Source of the DNA: Sutcliffiella sp. FSL R7-0096
GTDB lineage: Bacteria; Bacillota; Bacilli; Bacillales; Bacillaceae_I
Direction: 5' to 3'
DNA: 64,000 nt
NCBI RefSeq assembly: GCF_038595065.1
Contig: NZ_CP152003.1
Span: forward strand, 3,700,001 to 3,764,000
Shown: positions 34,725 through 43,261 of the stretch, one piece after another
Position numbering within the stretch: the first letter of the stretch is position 1
Layout of the letters: each line of letters begins with the position of its first letter
Made by a program: the position numbers and the translations under genes
The notes under the pieces: model-generated
What the model was told of the DNA's origin: nothing
Seen by the model: the letters and a program-made list of their open reading frames with translations, nothing else
Database searches by the model: none

Positions 34725-35108
34725 TTATAATTGATCTAGGTCTTCCCGATAAACAGATCCCTGATATCTTCGGGCATCTCGAAAAACCTCGTTATCATAT
34801 TCTGTCAAACCGCCTACTTGCCTTATTTTGAACGTATCCCAAATATGGTCGCGTACTTTTTCGGCTAGTAATCTAGTCGTGGTTCGGTTTGGACTCCATA
34901 TTTCCACATGTACAAATACAGATAGTGTCAACCAAGTTCCATCTGCATAAGAACCTGGTTCTGAAGGTGCTATTTCTTCCAAAACCATATAAGGTTTATC
35001 GACATCACCAGACTCCGGATATTCATAATACTTAATCCTGGGGCCAACTTGTTCAGAGATATAGGGGTCCGCCTTTAATGCTTGGTAGAACATATCCAAC
35101 GAATCCAC
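34725..35108 (-). CDS. Tail completion protein (DUF3168/gp17-like)
   Basis: 127 aa. Contains the family pattern DMFYQALKADPYISEQVGPRIKYYEYPESG and HVEIWS near residue 85, followed by RRYQGSVYREDLD at the C terminus. Starts exactly at the end of the HK97 gp10 gene. It completes the head-to-tail joint. Confidence 0.85.
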   Translation of the reverse strand: MDSLDMFYQALKADPYISEQVGPRIKYYEYPESGDVDKPYMVLEEIAPSEPGSYADGTWLTLSVFVHVEIWSPNRTTTRLLAEKVRDHIWDTFKIRQVGGLTEYDNEVFRDARRYQGSVYREDLDQL

Positions 35109-35500
35109 TATAATCCCTCCTTAATTGCCTTTTTCAACGCTTCTCTATATGCCCGTTTTGAATTGTTCAAAGTTCTAGCAACAGCGCCTTTCCCCCGGGG
35201 ACTCGGATTCCGGATGGTCCCCCATTCATTGAGGTGAATAATCCGGTACCTTCCTTTTGGTCCACTCCAATGGATTTTGATGGTTCGCACACCATTCACA
35301 TGGACAATAGGCGAAATTGTTATCTCTTCTATGGATCCACCAGTGTCTCTAAAACTAGCAAATTCCTTTTTGAGTTCCTCCACAAACACCTCTGCAGCAT
35401 CCATTAAAGCCTTATCGCTAATCCGTTGCATGGCTTCTTTCCCTAGACGGGCTTCCAGGTCTTTCAGCAACTTGTCCATTCCCCTGATTTTCACGCTCAT
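35108..35500 (-). CDS. HK97 gp10-type tail component
   Basis: 130 aa. The family hallmarks are the helical N terminus with KLLKDLEARLG and KALMDAAEVFVEELKKEFASFRDTGG, then basic C-terminal GRYRIIHLNEWGTIRNPSPRGKGAVARTL. ATG at 35500 overlaps the head closure gene end. Confidence 0.9.
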   Translation of the reverse strand: MSVKIRGMDKLLKDLEARLGKEAMQRISDKALMDAAEVFVEELKKEFASFRDTGGSIEEITISPIVHVNGVRTIKIHWSGPKGRYRIIHLNEWGTIRNPSPRGKGAVARTLNNSKRAYREALKKAIKEGL

Positions 35501-35874
35501 GTAACCACTCTCGCCACAACTTTAATAAATTGCCTGTTTTGTAAATCTGGTTGCACATGTTTCACGTTATATCGTTTGTCCCTATAACCATCCGCATCGA
35601 TGGCAATATAATGCTTGTTGGTTGGAATGAAGGTGGATTTCGGGTCTCGAATGGTAAGGGTAACATCTGAAAGGGTGCCGTTTGCTTTGGCCACCTCAAT
35701 ATCCTTCATCCAAACCGTATCTATCTTGGCCATCGCTTCATAAAGGACGGAATCCATGTGCTCACCTGGTTCTGGCCCTTCATTTGGTTTTGGTTGATAA
35801 AATGTAACAGGGGTTCTGAGATCCCCTGTATTAACTTTTGGAGGTTTATACTTAAAGGGTTGCATCAGGTTCAA
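35497..35874 (-). CDS. Head closure protein
   Basis: 125 aa with LRTPVTFYQPKPNEGPEPGEHM and DTVWMKDIEVAKANGTLSDVTLTIRDPK, typical of the SPP1 gp16/HK97 head-tail adaptor family. The start at 35874 overlaps the connector gene by 23 bases. Confidence 0.87.
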   Translation of the reverse strand: MNLMQPFKYKPPKVNTGDLRTPVTFYQPKPNEGPEPGEHMDSVLYEAMAKIDTVWMKDIEVAKANGTLSDVTLTIRDPKSTFIPTNKHYIAIDADGYRDKRYNVKHVQPDLQNRQFIKVVARVVT

Positions 35875-36160
35875 CCTCCATTTCTTCCAGTGCGATATCT
35901 AACCCCAGGCTATTAATCTCGCTTAGAAAGTTGTTTTCAAAATATTCCACAGCATCATTGTAGGCATACCGGGTCCTTTCAAATACCAATTCTTTAGCAC
36001 GTATGTCAGTATCTTTCTTCCCGTAAATATCAAATTCCCCACAATAGCCTTTTATTCTTGTAATAGAAAAGGACAATAACTCTTTAAGGTTATCGTCCTC
36101 GTTATGGGAAATGTGCATTCGGTTTTTAAAATCTTGTAAAAGTTGTTCTGTGATTTCCAA
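35852..36160 (-). CDS. Head-tail connector (gp6-like)
   Basis: 102 aa, helical: EQLLQDFKNRMHISHNEDDNLKELLSFSITRIKGYCGEFD and the RARYAYND-like segment match the phage gp6 adaptor family. Follows the capsid gene by 13 bases. Confidence 0.87.
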   Translation of the reverse strand: MEITEQLLQDFKNRMHISHNEDDNLKELLSFSITRIKGYCGEFDIYGKKDTDIRAKELVFERTRYAYNDAVEYFENNFLSEINSLGLDIALEEMEVEPDATL

Positions 36161-36173
36161 TCACTTCAACCCC

Positions 36174-37322
36174 TTATGCTCCAGCTGGTTGAGATAAATC
36201 CAAGTTCAAGTTATATACTTGTGCAGCATATTTATCTTTCGGCTTCCCGGTTGCATATTGTTTGGCAATATAGACCGTTGCATCCTCAAGTGCCATTGTT
36301 TCTTTGAACTCTCTAATAGGCTCCGTTCCACCTAGTGCTGCTGTATATTCTCCTCTTACAAAGAATAATACTTTCCCTTGAGGAACGAACACTGATTCTG
36401 TTGGATCTGGGTTGAATGGTAGATTTGTAACATATACACCACTAGCATTTTGAATAGTAGCGTTAGCTTTGATATCGAAAGTATCAAACGGATTCGTAAC
36501 CATTACTACCTTTCCTTCAATTCTCTTTGGACGGTCTGAATCAGTTCCATCCGGCTTCAACTTCTTTGCCAACAGTTTTACAACATCACGTAATTCATTG
36601 ATAACTACACGACCCGGTTCGAAAGTAAGAGTTCCAGCAGCTACCTTATCGGATACTGCACCCGTTTCAGGGTCTACACTCTTCAGTAGTCCAATTGGCT
36701 CCTCTTTGGCAGGTCCACCACCAGCAATGAATCCACGTTCTAATCCGACAGCCATCGCTTCTTTAATGATTGTACGAACATATCTTTCAATCCAGACTGG
36801 TCCGAGTTTCAACATGTCATTAGCCAATGGGATGAATGCAGTTAGTTTCAATTGGGTAATTTTTTCTTTTCTGAATGCAGCATTTAATTGCCCTTTAATT
36901 CCCCCGAACAAGTCTCCCCATACTGCAGCACCTTCAGGGTCAGAATAAATAAACTCAGTTACCGCCCCTAAATTTTGAAGCCCGATTTTATCAAGTAATG
37001 GATGATCATTAATCAAGTCCTCAAAAACACGCTCTTGAGTAGTCACAGGCAGTGTTTCTTTTTCCTTGAACCCACCGTCTTCTACAACCGCATTGAAGTA
37101 TTTCATTTCTTCACTGGTAAGGACATTTTGACCGCGTGACTGTAAAACTGCGTTGTCGGCCATCTGTGTATTCACTTGAGACATAATATCACTTTGAACA
37201 TCCGATGCAAGTGCGCCCAGCATCTCGTTTAATGCTTTAGACTGTTCTTCAGGAGTTCCGTCCTGTGTTGCTTGTGCAAAGGCTAATTTCTTCTCTTCAA
37301 AATTATTAAATCTAATTGCCAT
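36174..37322 (-). CDS. Major capsid protein, HK97 family
   Basis: 382 aa. About residues 1-110 are a charged helical delta domain that is normally removed by the protease upstream. The mature HK97 fold follows, with EDLINDHPLLDKIGLQNLGAVTEFIYSDPEGAAVWGDLFG near 110-150. ATG at 37322 follows AGGAGGAATATAAC. Confidence 0.93.
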   Translation of the reverse strand: MAIRFNNFEEKKLAFAQATQDGTPEEQSKALNEMLGALASDVQSDIMSQVNTQMADNAVLQSRGQNVLTSEEMKYFNAVVEDGGFKEKETLPVTTQERVFEDLINDHPLLDKIGLQNLGAVTEFIYSDPEGAAVWGDLFGGIKGQLNAAFRKEKITQLKLTAFIPLANDMLKLGPVWIERYVRTIIKEAMAVGLERGFIAGGGPAKEEPIGLLKSVDPETGAVSDKVAAGTLTFEPGRVVINELRDVVKLLAKKLKPDGTDSDRPKRIEGKVVMVTNPFDTFDIKANATIQNASGVYVTNLPFNPDPTESVFVPQGKVLFFVRGEYTAALGGTEPIREFKETMALEDATVYIAKQYATGKPKDKYAAQVYNLNLDLSQPAGA

Positions 37323-37334
37323 GTTATATTCCTC

Positions 37335-38051
37335 CTAGAATTGTAAAAAGAGCTTGCCCAGGTTTTGTGCTTTTGGCACAGGATCCTGTTCAGGCTCTTT
37401 TTTGTTTTGGTTTTTTAATTGTTGGATTTCGTTTCTTAATTCTGCGATGGTCAATTCAAGCTCCTTATTTGAGCTTGGTGTGGGATCACTTGCATTCAAG
37501 GCATCAATCCGGTTATTAAACTCCATCGCTTTGTTTTCAAATACTTTCGACTCAACCTTTTCTGCTGTTTTGACTTGGATAATTTCATCAATTAATCCTT
37601 TTTCTAAAGCCTTTGTAGCAGATAGGAAAGTATCATTATCAAGCAGTTTTTTTACTTCCTCCTCCTCTAATCGATGGGTATAGGAAGCCAAAACAGATTC
37701 TCCGATGCTGTCCAAATCTTCAGCGACTTTTCTTAGCTTCTTAGCGTTTCCTGCAGCAAATGTCCAAGCGTTATGCACCATCATTTGAGTGTTGGAATAA
37801 GCTTTGATTGTGTCTGCTCCCATGCACATAATAGAGGCAGCACTTGCAGCAATTCCAGTAATAACAACTGTTACATGCCCTTTGTGAGAACGGAGAGTAT
37901 TACAAATATCTATTCCTAAAAATACATCTCCACCATAGGAATTTATTTCTAACTCGATATCTTCGTCTTCTTTGACGGATCTCATCTTATAGTTAAAATC
38001 CCAAATGGTGGAGTTCCAACTAATGATGTCACCTTTGATTTTATGCTTCAT
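37335..38051 (-). CDS. ClpP-type prohead protease
   Basis: 238 aa from ATG 38051, which follows AAAGGAGGTGAGAAAG. Catalytic Ser70 is in GIAASAAS, His93 in MMVHNAW, and an Asp is in LLDNDTFLSA. The start lies in an 11-base overlap with the portal gene. It processes the capsid delta domain. The C-terminal coiled stretch (about 200-235) could be a scaffold function, as in HK97-like phages without a separate scaffold gene. Confidence 0.92.
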   Translation of the reverse strand: MKHKIKGDIISWNSTIWDFNYKMRSVKEDEDIELEINSYGGDVFLGIDICNTLRSHKGHVTVVITGIAASAASIMCMGADTIKAYSNTQMMVHNAWTFAAGNAKKLRKVAEDLDSIGESVLASYTHRLEEEEVKKLLDNDTFLSATKALEKGLIDEIIQVKTAEKVESKVFENKAMEFNNRIDALNASDPTPSSNKELELTIAELRNEIQQLKNQNKKEPEQDPVPKAQNLGKLFLQF

Positions 38052-39186
38052 CTTTCTCACCTCCTTTAACGGCATCCTTACCGTCCTGGTAGTTCTTTGT
38101 AATAACAAACTTGTCATGCAAAGGATCATTACTTCTTGGTAACCCGAGTCTATCCCTTAACTCATGGCCATTTGCTATTCCAGAAGACCTTAATTTATCT
38201 GCAGCCGTAGCTACATCAAATATATCTCTGTACGCAACACGGTTGGTTTCTATCCTTTCACCGGCCATGTACTTTGATTTATCTAGCGTTTTTTCTGTAA
38301 GTTCGTCTCTTATTTTTTTGAGAAATGGATCGATACAAAAAGATAGATAGTTCTTTGTAACCTTTTCAATATCAGCCATATCACCATGTATTAATGGTTT
38401 AGGAATGCCTAATGACATAGCAACCTGGTCAAGAAATCCATTAGAAACTTTCATCACTTCATCTACACCATGAGCTTGCATATTGCTTTGAGCCTCTGCA
38501 TACTTGAACCCTTTTTGTTGTGGAACAATTGCCACAGCTTTATTAGCAAATGCTTTATAGAGTTTATTAATATAGTTCTGTAACTTCGCCTGGGTTTCTA
38601 GGCTTTTTTCATTTGTGGAATCCACAGCTACAGTCGAACGAATTTGATTTTTCCTCTTTTGAAATTCTATTATCCTCCCAAATAGTTCTCCATAATCGCT
38701 ATATAGACTATCTAGTAATTTAGCAATCTTGTTATTGCTATATTCAAGATATATGACATCTGCCATTTGAAAGGTACGGTTAAACTTATAGCCCTGGACT
38801 ATTACGTCATTGAATGTATCCCCAACTAGTGGATAGTGATTACGAATGAATGAATCAGCGATAAGAAGGTCTTTTGTATCAGACTGAATAATTAAACATT
38901 CATTTTCATGAATTAATTTGTGAATGACTGTTTGCCAGAATAAACTAGCAGACATATTTTTGTTTGGTCTCACATTTAATCGATAATACCATTCATCCGT
39001 GATTATTCGATCTTCTTTTCTAATATAAAACTCTGTCTGACTAATAGTCCTGCCAATCATATCTGTACATGTTTGAATGGCCAGTTTTTTTAAATGAATT
39101 TTATCGGAGGTTTTTTCAATCAAATCAACGTCAAACATCAATTCTAGTTCCTTATTTCTGCCTGTAATGAAATCTAATAAACCCAA
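38041..39186 (-). CDS. Portal protein, HK97 family
   Basis: 381 aa, TTG start at 39186 after GGAGGTG. Contains the portal signature FLDQVAMSLGIPKPLIHGDMADIEKVTKNYLSFCIDPFLKKI (about residues 250-290). The dodecamer forms the DNA entry channel at one capsid vertex. Confidence 0.93.
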   Translation of the reverse strand: MGLLDFITGRNKELELMFDVDLIEKTSDKIHLKKLAIQTCTDMIGRTISQTEFYIRKEDRIITDEWYYRLNVRPNKNMSASLFWQTVIHKLIHENECLIIQSDTKDLLIADSFIRNHYPLVGDTFNDVIVQGYKFNRTFQMADVIYLEYSNNKIAKLLDSLYSDYGELFGRIIEFQKRKNQIRSTVAVDSTNEKSLETQAKLQNYINKLYKAFANKAVAIVPQQKGFKYAEAQSNMQAHGVDEVMKVSNGFLDQVAMSLGIPKPLIHGDMADIEKVTKNYLSFCIDPFLKKIRDELTEKTLDKSKYMAGERIETNRVAYRDIFDVATAADKLRSSGIANGHELRDRLGLPRSNDPLHDKFVITKNYQDGKDAVKGGEKDEA

Positions 39187-39199
39187 TTTTTCACCTCCT

Positions 39200-40843
39200 T
39201 TAAAAATCTATTGCATCTAAGAAAAACTCTACTTCTTCTTCCAGCAATTCATCTGCCTGCCACATTGCATATACAAATGCAGTAAATCCATCTGTTTTCC
39301 TTCTGACCTCATCTTTCTTTATAAAATCTTTATTGCCGTCATTTTTTATTTTCACGACAATATTATTAGTGTTCCATCTCATTAATGGGTTATCACCAAA
39401 GATAACTCTATGTTGAGCAAAGAGCATTTCTATTCTAGGAGCCAACTTCGCATACAACGCATGAGGGTTCCTTATATATAAAACCGTAAATCCGGCATCT
39501 TCTAATGCCTGTTTGACTATATCAAGGCGGAATGTATCTCCTATTATCGTATCAAGCCCGTATTTTTCTCTCATATCACAGAAGTAGTTGACCATATGCT
39601 TTATATCTATAACTGGCTCATCTAACAAAGTGATCAACCCTTGTTCTTCCCATTCGAAAATAGGTGGTTTTAATTTTGCTTCCTTAATAAAATCACGTCT
39701 AGCAAATTGGTGACTATCCCAGATGTAGTCCTGGTCGTCTCTGAATAAAACCCCGCAAGCTGTAAAGTCTTTTATGAATGAAAAATCGATTGCTCCAATA
39801 CACTTTTTATTCTTAAGTTTTTCATATGGTATTGGTCTGTTTGTTGCTTCAATGTCTTTCCATGAAGCAATTTTCACCGTGTTATCTTCTTGAGGTAGGT
39901 TCATCCTTTTAGCCATAAACTCTGGTCGGCCAGAGGGATCGTCTTCCAAATCGAGATACTCATCCATAATGGTGTCAAATAACTCTTCTGCATATGGACT
40001 CATCGGCTTACTGAACATTGGATTTGCTTTTTCCCAAAGCTTCGGGTCGTCTACCTCGTCTTTATCATCCATCTTGCACACAAAAACAAATCTATTTTTA
40101 CGCTTGCTGCCACCTCTTAAAACTTCTAAACACTGCTCTATGAATTTATCAAAAAATCCACCCCGGACATGGCCGTTGGTGGATATATAAATCCTTCTTC
40201 TATGCATGACCTTACCCAAGCCGGAGCTCAGCGTATTGATCAGTTTGGTATCCTCGTAAATATGCCATTCGTCAAAAATTAAGCAACCAGGACGCCCGCC
40301 GTCTTTCGTGTCAGCATTGGATGTTCTAAACATAAACTCTGAGAGGGTAGATTTACCTCTAATTATTGTTTTCGTCCAGGAGAAAAAGTTCTTCATGAAG
40401 TTTTTATTCTTTTCCTTCATGTTATAAACTTCTTTAACTGAGGTTTGAGCTTGATCCTCACTATTCGCTACAACGTCAACGTTATAACCTTCAATTCCGT
40501 GACCTGGGCTTATGAAGTAATCTGCCAGGCCGGAAATCAAACCATTTTTACCATTACCGCGGGCAATTACAATTACGATATCCTTATAAAATAGTTTGTT
40601 GCGCTTCTTAAACTTCAGGAACAGGAAAGCTATTATAAACTTTTGGAACAACTCTAATTTGAAGTACCATTTTTCAATGTAATTTATGCACTGTTCTATC
40701 TGTTTCTCGTCAAAATAAATATCATCACGATTAAGAACTTCTGTTTCAAGATGGCGTACAAGATCTATTCTTTCCTGATTAAAGATAATAAGACCCTTTC
40801 GCCACCTCTCAATATATGCATCTACATATTTTTGCCGGATCAG
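39200..40843 (-). CDS. Terminase large subunit (start uncertain)
   Basis: ATP-driven packaging motor with nuclease. The ATPase has a Walker A-like IARGNGKNGLISG, Walker B LIFDEWHIY, and an FQKFIIAFLF Q-motif upstream. The nuclease part follows from about GAIDFSFIKDF and IIGDTFRLD. Typical family N-terminal sequence (YVDAYIERWRKGLIIFNQER, then EVLNRDDIYFDEKQIEQC) is readable far upstream of the first TTG (40651). From the stop at 40852 to that TTG no ATG, GTG or TTG occurs in frame; CTG at 40843, overlapping the terS stop, is the most upstream plausible start. Length would be about 547 aa. Confidence 0.85.
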   Translation of the reverse strand: MIRQKYVDAYIERWRKGLIIFNQERIDLVRHLETEVLNRDDIYFDEKQIEQCINYIEKWYFKLELFQKFIIAFLFLKFKKRNKLFYKDIVIVIARGNGKNGLISGLADYFISPGHGIEGYNVDVVANSEDQAQTSVKEVYNMKEKNKNFMKNFFSWTKTIIRGKSTLSEFMFRTSNADTKDGGRPGCLIFDEWHIYEDTKLINTLSSGLGKVMHRRRIYISTNGHVRGGFFDKFIEQCLEVLRGGSKRKNRFVFVCKMDDKDEVDDPKLWEKANPMFSKPMSPYAEELFDTIMDEYLDLEDDPSGRPEFMAKRMNLPQEDNTVKIASWKDIEATNRPIPYEKLKNKKCIGAIDFSFIKDFTACGVLFRDDQDYIWDSHQFARRDFIKEAKLKPPIFEWEEQGLITLLDEPVIDIKHMVNYFCDMREKYGLDTIIGDTFRLDIVKQALEDAGFTVLYIRNPHALYAKLAPRIEMLFAQHRVIFGDNPLMRWNTNNIVVKIKNDGNKDFIKKDEVRRKTDGFTAFVYAMWQADELLEEEVEFFLDAIDF

Positions 40844-41178
40844 TATAAGTCACTGACATCTGCTTCGTCATTATCCTTATCATTTTCAACTGAGATATTT
40901 TCATTAAACATGGTGAATTTTATTGATTTTTCAAGAGAGATTAATGTTTTTGTGAGCTTATTCAACTCATTTAATGCTGGATTTGTTTTAATGAATTCCT
41001 GGCTGGCATTCACAGTTGTAGTCATTACTCCATCTTTATTAATTACTGTCTGTAATTTTCTAATTTGCTTAACAATGGCGATATACCGCTTTACTTTATC
41101 AACTTCAATAAGATCCCCGTGATCTATCCTGCTCAATAATTGCTTTTCTAAATCAGAGATTTTTACAGCTCCACTCAC
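40840..41178 (-). CDS. Terminase small subunit (P27 family)
   Basis: 112 aa, GTG at 41178 after GAGGGGGG. The protein begins SGAVKISDLEKQLLSRIDHGDLIEVDKVKRY and is helical. It recognises cos and starts packaging. The stop overlaps the presumed terL start. Confidence 0.85.
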   Translation of the reverse strand: MSGAVKISDLEKQLLSRIDHGDLIEVDKVKRYIAIVKQIRKLQTVINKDGVMTTTVNASQEFIKTNPALNELNKLTKTLISLEKSIKFTMFNENISVENDKDNDEADVSDLY

Positions 41179-41308
41179 AAAAACACCCCCCTCACTTTTT
41201 ATGCCCCCCTAATATAACGGTGTTTTTTCGCTATTTTTTTGGACAGCAGAACCCCCTCCCCGGTCCCCGGGGTAAACTAAATCGCCAAACCTTTTGACCG
41301 GGGGGTAC
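41179..41308. other. Candidate cos (packaging) site
   Basis: 130-bp gap between the HNH gene and terS, GC-rich in an otherwise AT-rich region. It contains CCCCGGTC (41258-41265) and GACCGGGG (41296-41303) as an inverted repeat, and the palindrome CCCCGGGG (41265-41272). HNH-terS-terL phages package from cos in this place. Confidence 0.6.
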
Positions 41309-41644
41309 CTACCATCTTTCGTCATTCCATTTCTTTTTCTTTGCCTGGTTGAATACTCGACCATGTGTTTTGTTATGGCAGTTCAAACAAAGTGTTTCCA
41401 AGTTGGCCAACATGAGAGCCAGCTGAGGATAGAACTCTATCTCATACTTGTGATGCACATTCAGTTCAATGGATTTCTTTTCTCCATCTACCTTTTCAGA
41501 GTCTACATGAACCTTTCCCTCTCGCTTGCACTGTTGGCACTCGTAATTGTCACGCTTCAATGCTTGTTGTCGTACAGCTTCCCACTCCGATGAACGATAG
41601 AACTTTTTCTTTTGTTCTTTTGTTTTGTATTCATTCATAGCCAT
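41309..41644 (-). CDS. HNH endonuclease of the packaging module
   Basis: 111 aa with CQQC near residues 37-40, the HH of LNVHHKYEIEF near 70, NLETLCLNCHNKTH near 85-98. In cos phages such proteins work with terminase in cleaving cos. Start ATG at 41644 after AGTAGGA. It is upstream of terS across the candidate cos site. Confidence 0.9.
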   Translation of the reverse strand: MAMNEYKTKEQKKKFYRSSEWEAVRQQALKRDNYECQQCKREGKVHVDSEKVDGEKKSIELNVHHKYEIEFYPQLALMLANLETLCLNCHNKTHGRVFNQAKKKKWNDERW

Positions 41645-41646
41645 TC

Positions 41647-41802
41647 CTACTTTAATAAGAGTAATGTCCCGACAAATGCCAGAATACTAGCAATACAAAT
41701 GGCACAGGCTTTGGTTCTTCTATCCTCTTCTTTGTCACCGATCGTGCACAGAAAGCCCAGGATTGTAATAATCAACAAAATTATTTGAAATGCAGTAACC
41801 AT
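41647..41802 (-). CDS. Small two-helix membrane protein, 51 aa
   Basis: ATG at 41802 overlaps the previous stop as TAATG. The product has two hydrophobic segments (FQIILLIITILGFLCTIG and AICIASILAFVGTLLLL) around a charged turn (DKEEDRRTK). Family unknown. Confidence 0.6.
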   Translation of the reverse strand: MVTAFQIILLIITILGFLCTIGDKEEDRRTKACAICIASILAFVGTLLLLK

Positions 41803-42062
41803 TAGCATCTACTCCTTGCATTAATTCTTCTCGGCTTATTCATAATGACTTGAGCTTTCATTACTTGGTGCTTCATTGGTTGCCAAGTTACTGCAGGATG
41901 AACAGGTGTATAGAAATCATTTATTAATTCGGCTCGTTCCTCAAACCAAAGGATGGCTGCATTCAACTTTCTTTCTAGAACTTCCGTTATCTTCTGAAAT
42001 AAGCTTCTAAAGAATTTTGCTGCTTCAACCAATGCATCGCGTAAATCTTGATTGTTAGTCAT
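41802..42062 (-). CDS. Phage protein of unknown function, 86 aa
   Basis: ATG at 42062 after AAAGGAG; upstream in-frame start lacks a site. It starts MTNNQDLRDALVEAAKFFRSLFQ and is helical and basic at the C terminus. It overlaps the previous gene as TGATG. Confidence 0.55.
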   Translation of the reverse strand: MTNNQDLRDALVEAAKFFRSLFQKITEVLERKLNAAILWFEERAELINDFYTPVHPAVTWQPMKHQVMKAQVIMNKPRRINARSRC

Positions 42063-42355
42063 CAGATATATTCTCCTTTCACTTCTTGCACATTGATACA
42101 TTCCGAAGTGATGGTAACAGATCCACACGGACATGCGCGAATAATAGATGTACCGTTTCCTCCTTCGATAGATACAAAGGTTTCACTTGTAAAGGTAAGG
42201 TGATTTTTCAAATCTGCTTCTGCTTCTTCTAACTCCTGTATTCGTTTCTTCTTCTTTTCGATTCCTTCCTCTGCCTCCTTTATCCAGATTTCATTGTTTG
42301 AAATTTTCCCTCTAACATCATCAAGGTGTCTTTCGATAAGCTCTTTTACTTTCAT
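42062..42355 (-). CDS. Coiled-coil phage protein, 97 aa
   Basis: Starts MKVKELIERHLDDVRGKISNN; about residues 20-55 form a highly charged coiled coil. A CPCG pair near residue 76 and a cysteine near 85 could form a small ribbon. No family. Confidence 0.55.
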   Translation of the reverse strand: MKVKELIERHLDDVRGKISNNEIWIKEAEEGIEKKKKRIQELEEAEADLKNHLTFTSETFVSIEGGNGTSIIRACPCGSVTITSECINVQEVKGEYI

Positions 42356-42383
42356 TTTGTTTCCTCCCTTTATCCAAAATAAA

Positions 42384-42405
42384 AAGCACCCTCGAAAGGA
42401 TGCTT
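42384..42405 (-). terminator. Terminator after the 58-aa gene
   Basis: AAGCATCC / GGGTGCTT stem with one G-U, then TTTTATTTT on the minus strand. The first of three similar hairpins within 560 bases. Confidence 0.8.
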
Positions 42406-42408
42406 TGC

Positions 42409-42585
42409 TTACAAATTAAACGACCGACCATCTGTTGAATAATAACTTCCAACTTGTGCGTAACTTCCGTTGTTTTCCTTTAAAAATCCCTCTATCGCTT
42501 TTTCAGAAGGTTCTTTCACTCCTTCCATACTTGCTAACAGTTGATGATTGTCGTCATATACATTTGTTACGTGAACTTTGACCAT
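42409..42585 (-). CDS. 58-aa phage protein
   Basis: ATG at 42585 after AGGAGGTGGCC. It begins MVKVHVTNVYDDNHQLLASMEG and ends STDGRSFNL. It resembles no family I know. Bracketed by terminators. Confidence 0.55.
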   Translation of the reverse strand: MVKVHVTNVYDDNHQLLASMEGVKEPSEKAIEGFLKENNGSYAQVGSYYSTDGRSFNL

Positions 42586-42612
42586 TTATGGCCACCTCCT
42601 ATAAAATTAAAA

Positions 42613-42633
42613 AGACACCTATATAAGGTGCCT
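42613..42633 (-). terminator. Terminator after the 70-aa gene
   Basis: AGGCACC / GGTGTCT stem followed by TTTTTAATTTT on the minus strand. Confidence 0.8.
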
Positions 42634-42641
42634 TTCTCAAA

Positions 42642-42854
42642 CTATTCTACGTTAAAATCCATCGTTTCCTTTGTGTATGAAGTCCTTTTTTCTACAATTA
42701 GTCTTGATACACCATGTATAGTAACTTTGTCCCCTGGCTTAAAGAATCTCTCTTTAAGTTCAGGGTATTCTTTTTCTATCTCTGCAGAGTTTGCAGCGTA
42801 AATAACTTCGCCATTCAACAAAAACCGAACGTCAAAATCTCCAATCTTTGGCAT
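42642..42854 (-). CDS. 70-aa phage protein
   Basis: ATG at 42854 follows GGAGGTGAGGAC; the upstream extension has no ribosome site. It begins MPKIGDFDVRFLLNGEVIYA and contains GDKVTIHGVSRLIVEKR, suggesting a small beta barrel. No family assigned. Confidence 0.6.
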   Translation of the reverse strand: MPKIGDFDVRFLLNGEVIYAANSAEIEKEYPELKERFFKPGDKVTIHGVSRLIVEKRTSYTKETMDFNVE

Positions 42855-42911
42855 GTCCTCACCTCCACAGTCTTGAATTCGACAAAAGGAGATAATTTCC
42901 TGCAATAAAAA

Positions 42912-42936
42912 GACACCACTCAAACTAAGTGATGCC
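42912..42936 (-). terminator. Terminator after the 69-aa gene
   Basis: GGCATCACT / AGTGGTGTC stem with two G-U pairs, then TTTTTATT on the minus strand. Confidence 0.8.
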
Positions 42937-42965
42937 CTCTTGATATATTTCGTTAATATTGAACG

Positions 42966-43175
42966 TTATCTAGGAGACATTCTTCCCCCGTTGATAAACT
43001 TGAACTTAGTATCTTTCTTATGTTTTTCACATACTTCATTTTCTTCGGTAACAATTTGATGGATATTACAAATGTTTTCTATAGGATGGTAAAAACAGCT
43101 TTTGCAATTCAACTTAGAAGTAGATTGGTAAATACCTAAACTAGTTTTTAATGCAGCTCTGCTTTCTTCTCTCAA
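42966..43175 (-). CDS. Cysteine-rich 69-aa phage protein
   Basis: TTG at 43175 (MREESRAALKTSLGIYQ) has GGGAG nine bases upstream, whereas an earlier TTG at 43208 would sit on the predicted transcription start. Cysteines in NCKSCFYHP, ENICNIHQ and EVCEKHK suggest metal binding. First gene behind a strong promoter and in front of a terminator. Confidence 0.55.
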   Translation of the reverse strand: MREESRAALKTSLGIYQSTSKLNCKSCFYHPIENICNIHQIVTEENEVCEKHKKDTKFKFINGGRMSPR

Positions 43176-43212
43176 CCATACACACTCCCTATAATTATCT
43201 TCTTTCAAGTTA

Positions 43213-43222
43213 ATTATAACAT
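43213..43222 (-). promoter_or_regulatory. Extended -10 promoter at the head of the late region
   Basis: On the minus strand TGTTATAAT (TG, one base, TATAAT) with no good -35. It would serve the 69-aa gene. A poor -35 is compatible with activation, perhaps by the ArpU-type protein encoded just upstream. Confidence 0.55.
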
Positions 43223-43261
43223 GTTTTATTAATCACCTCATTACGCTAATAGCTTAATCAA

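Noticed and set aside
39200-40651. TTG at 40651 as the terL start
   Set aside because: Family-typical coding sequence continues about 64 codons upstream, and there is no ribosome site at the TTG.
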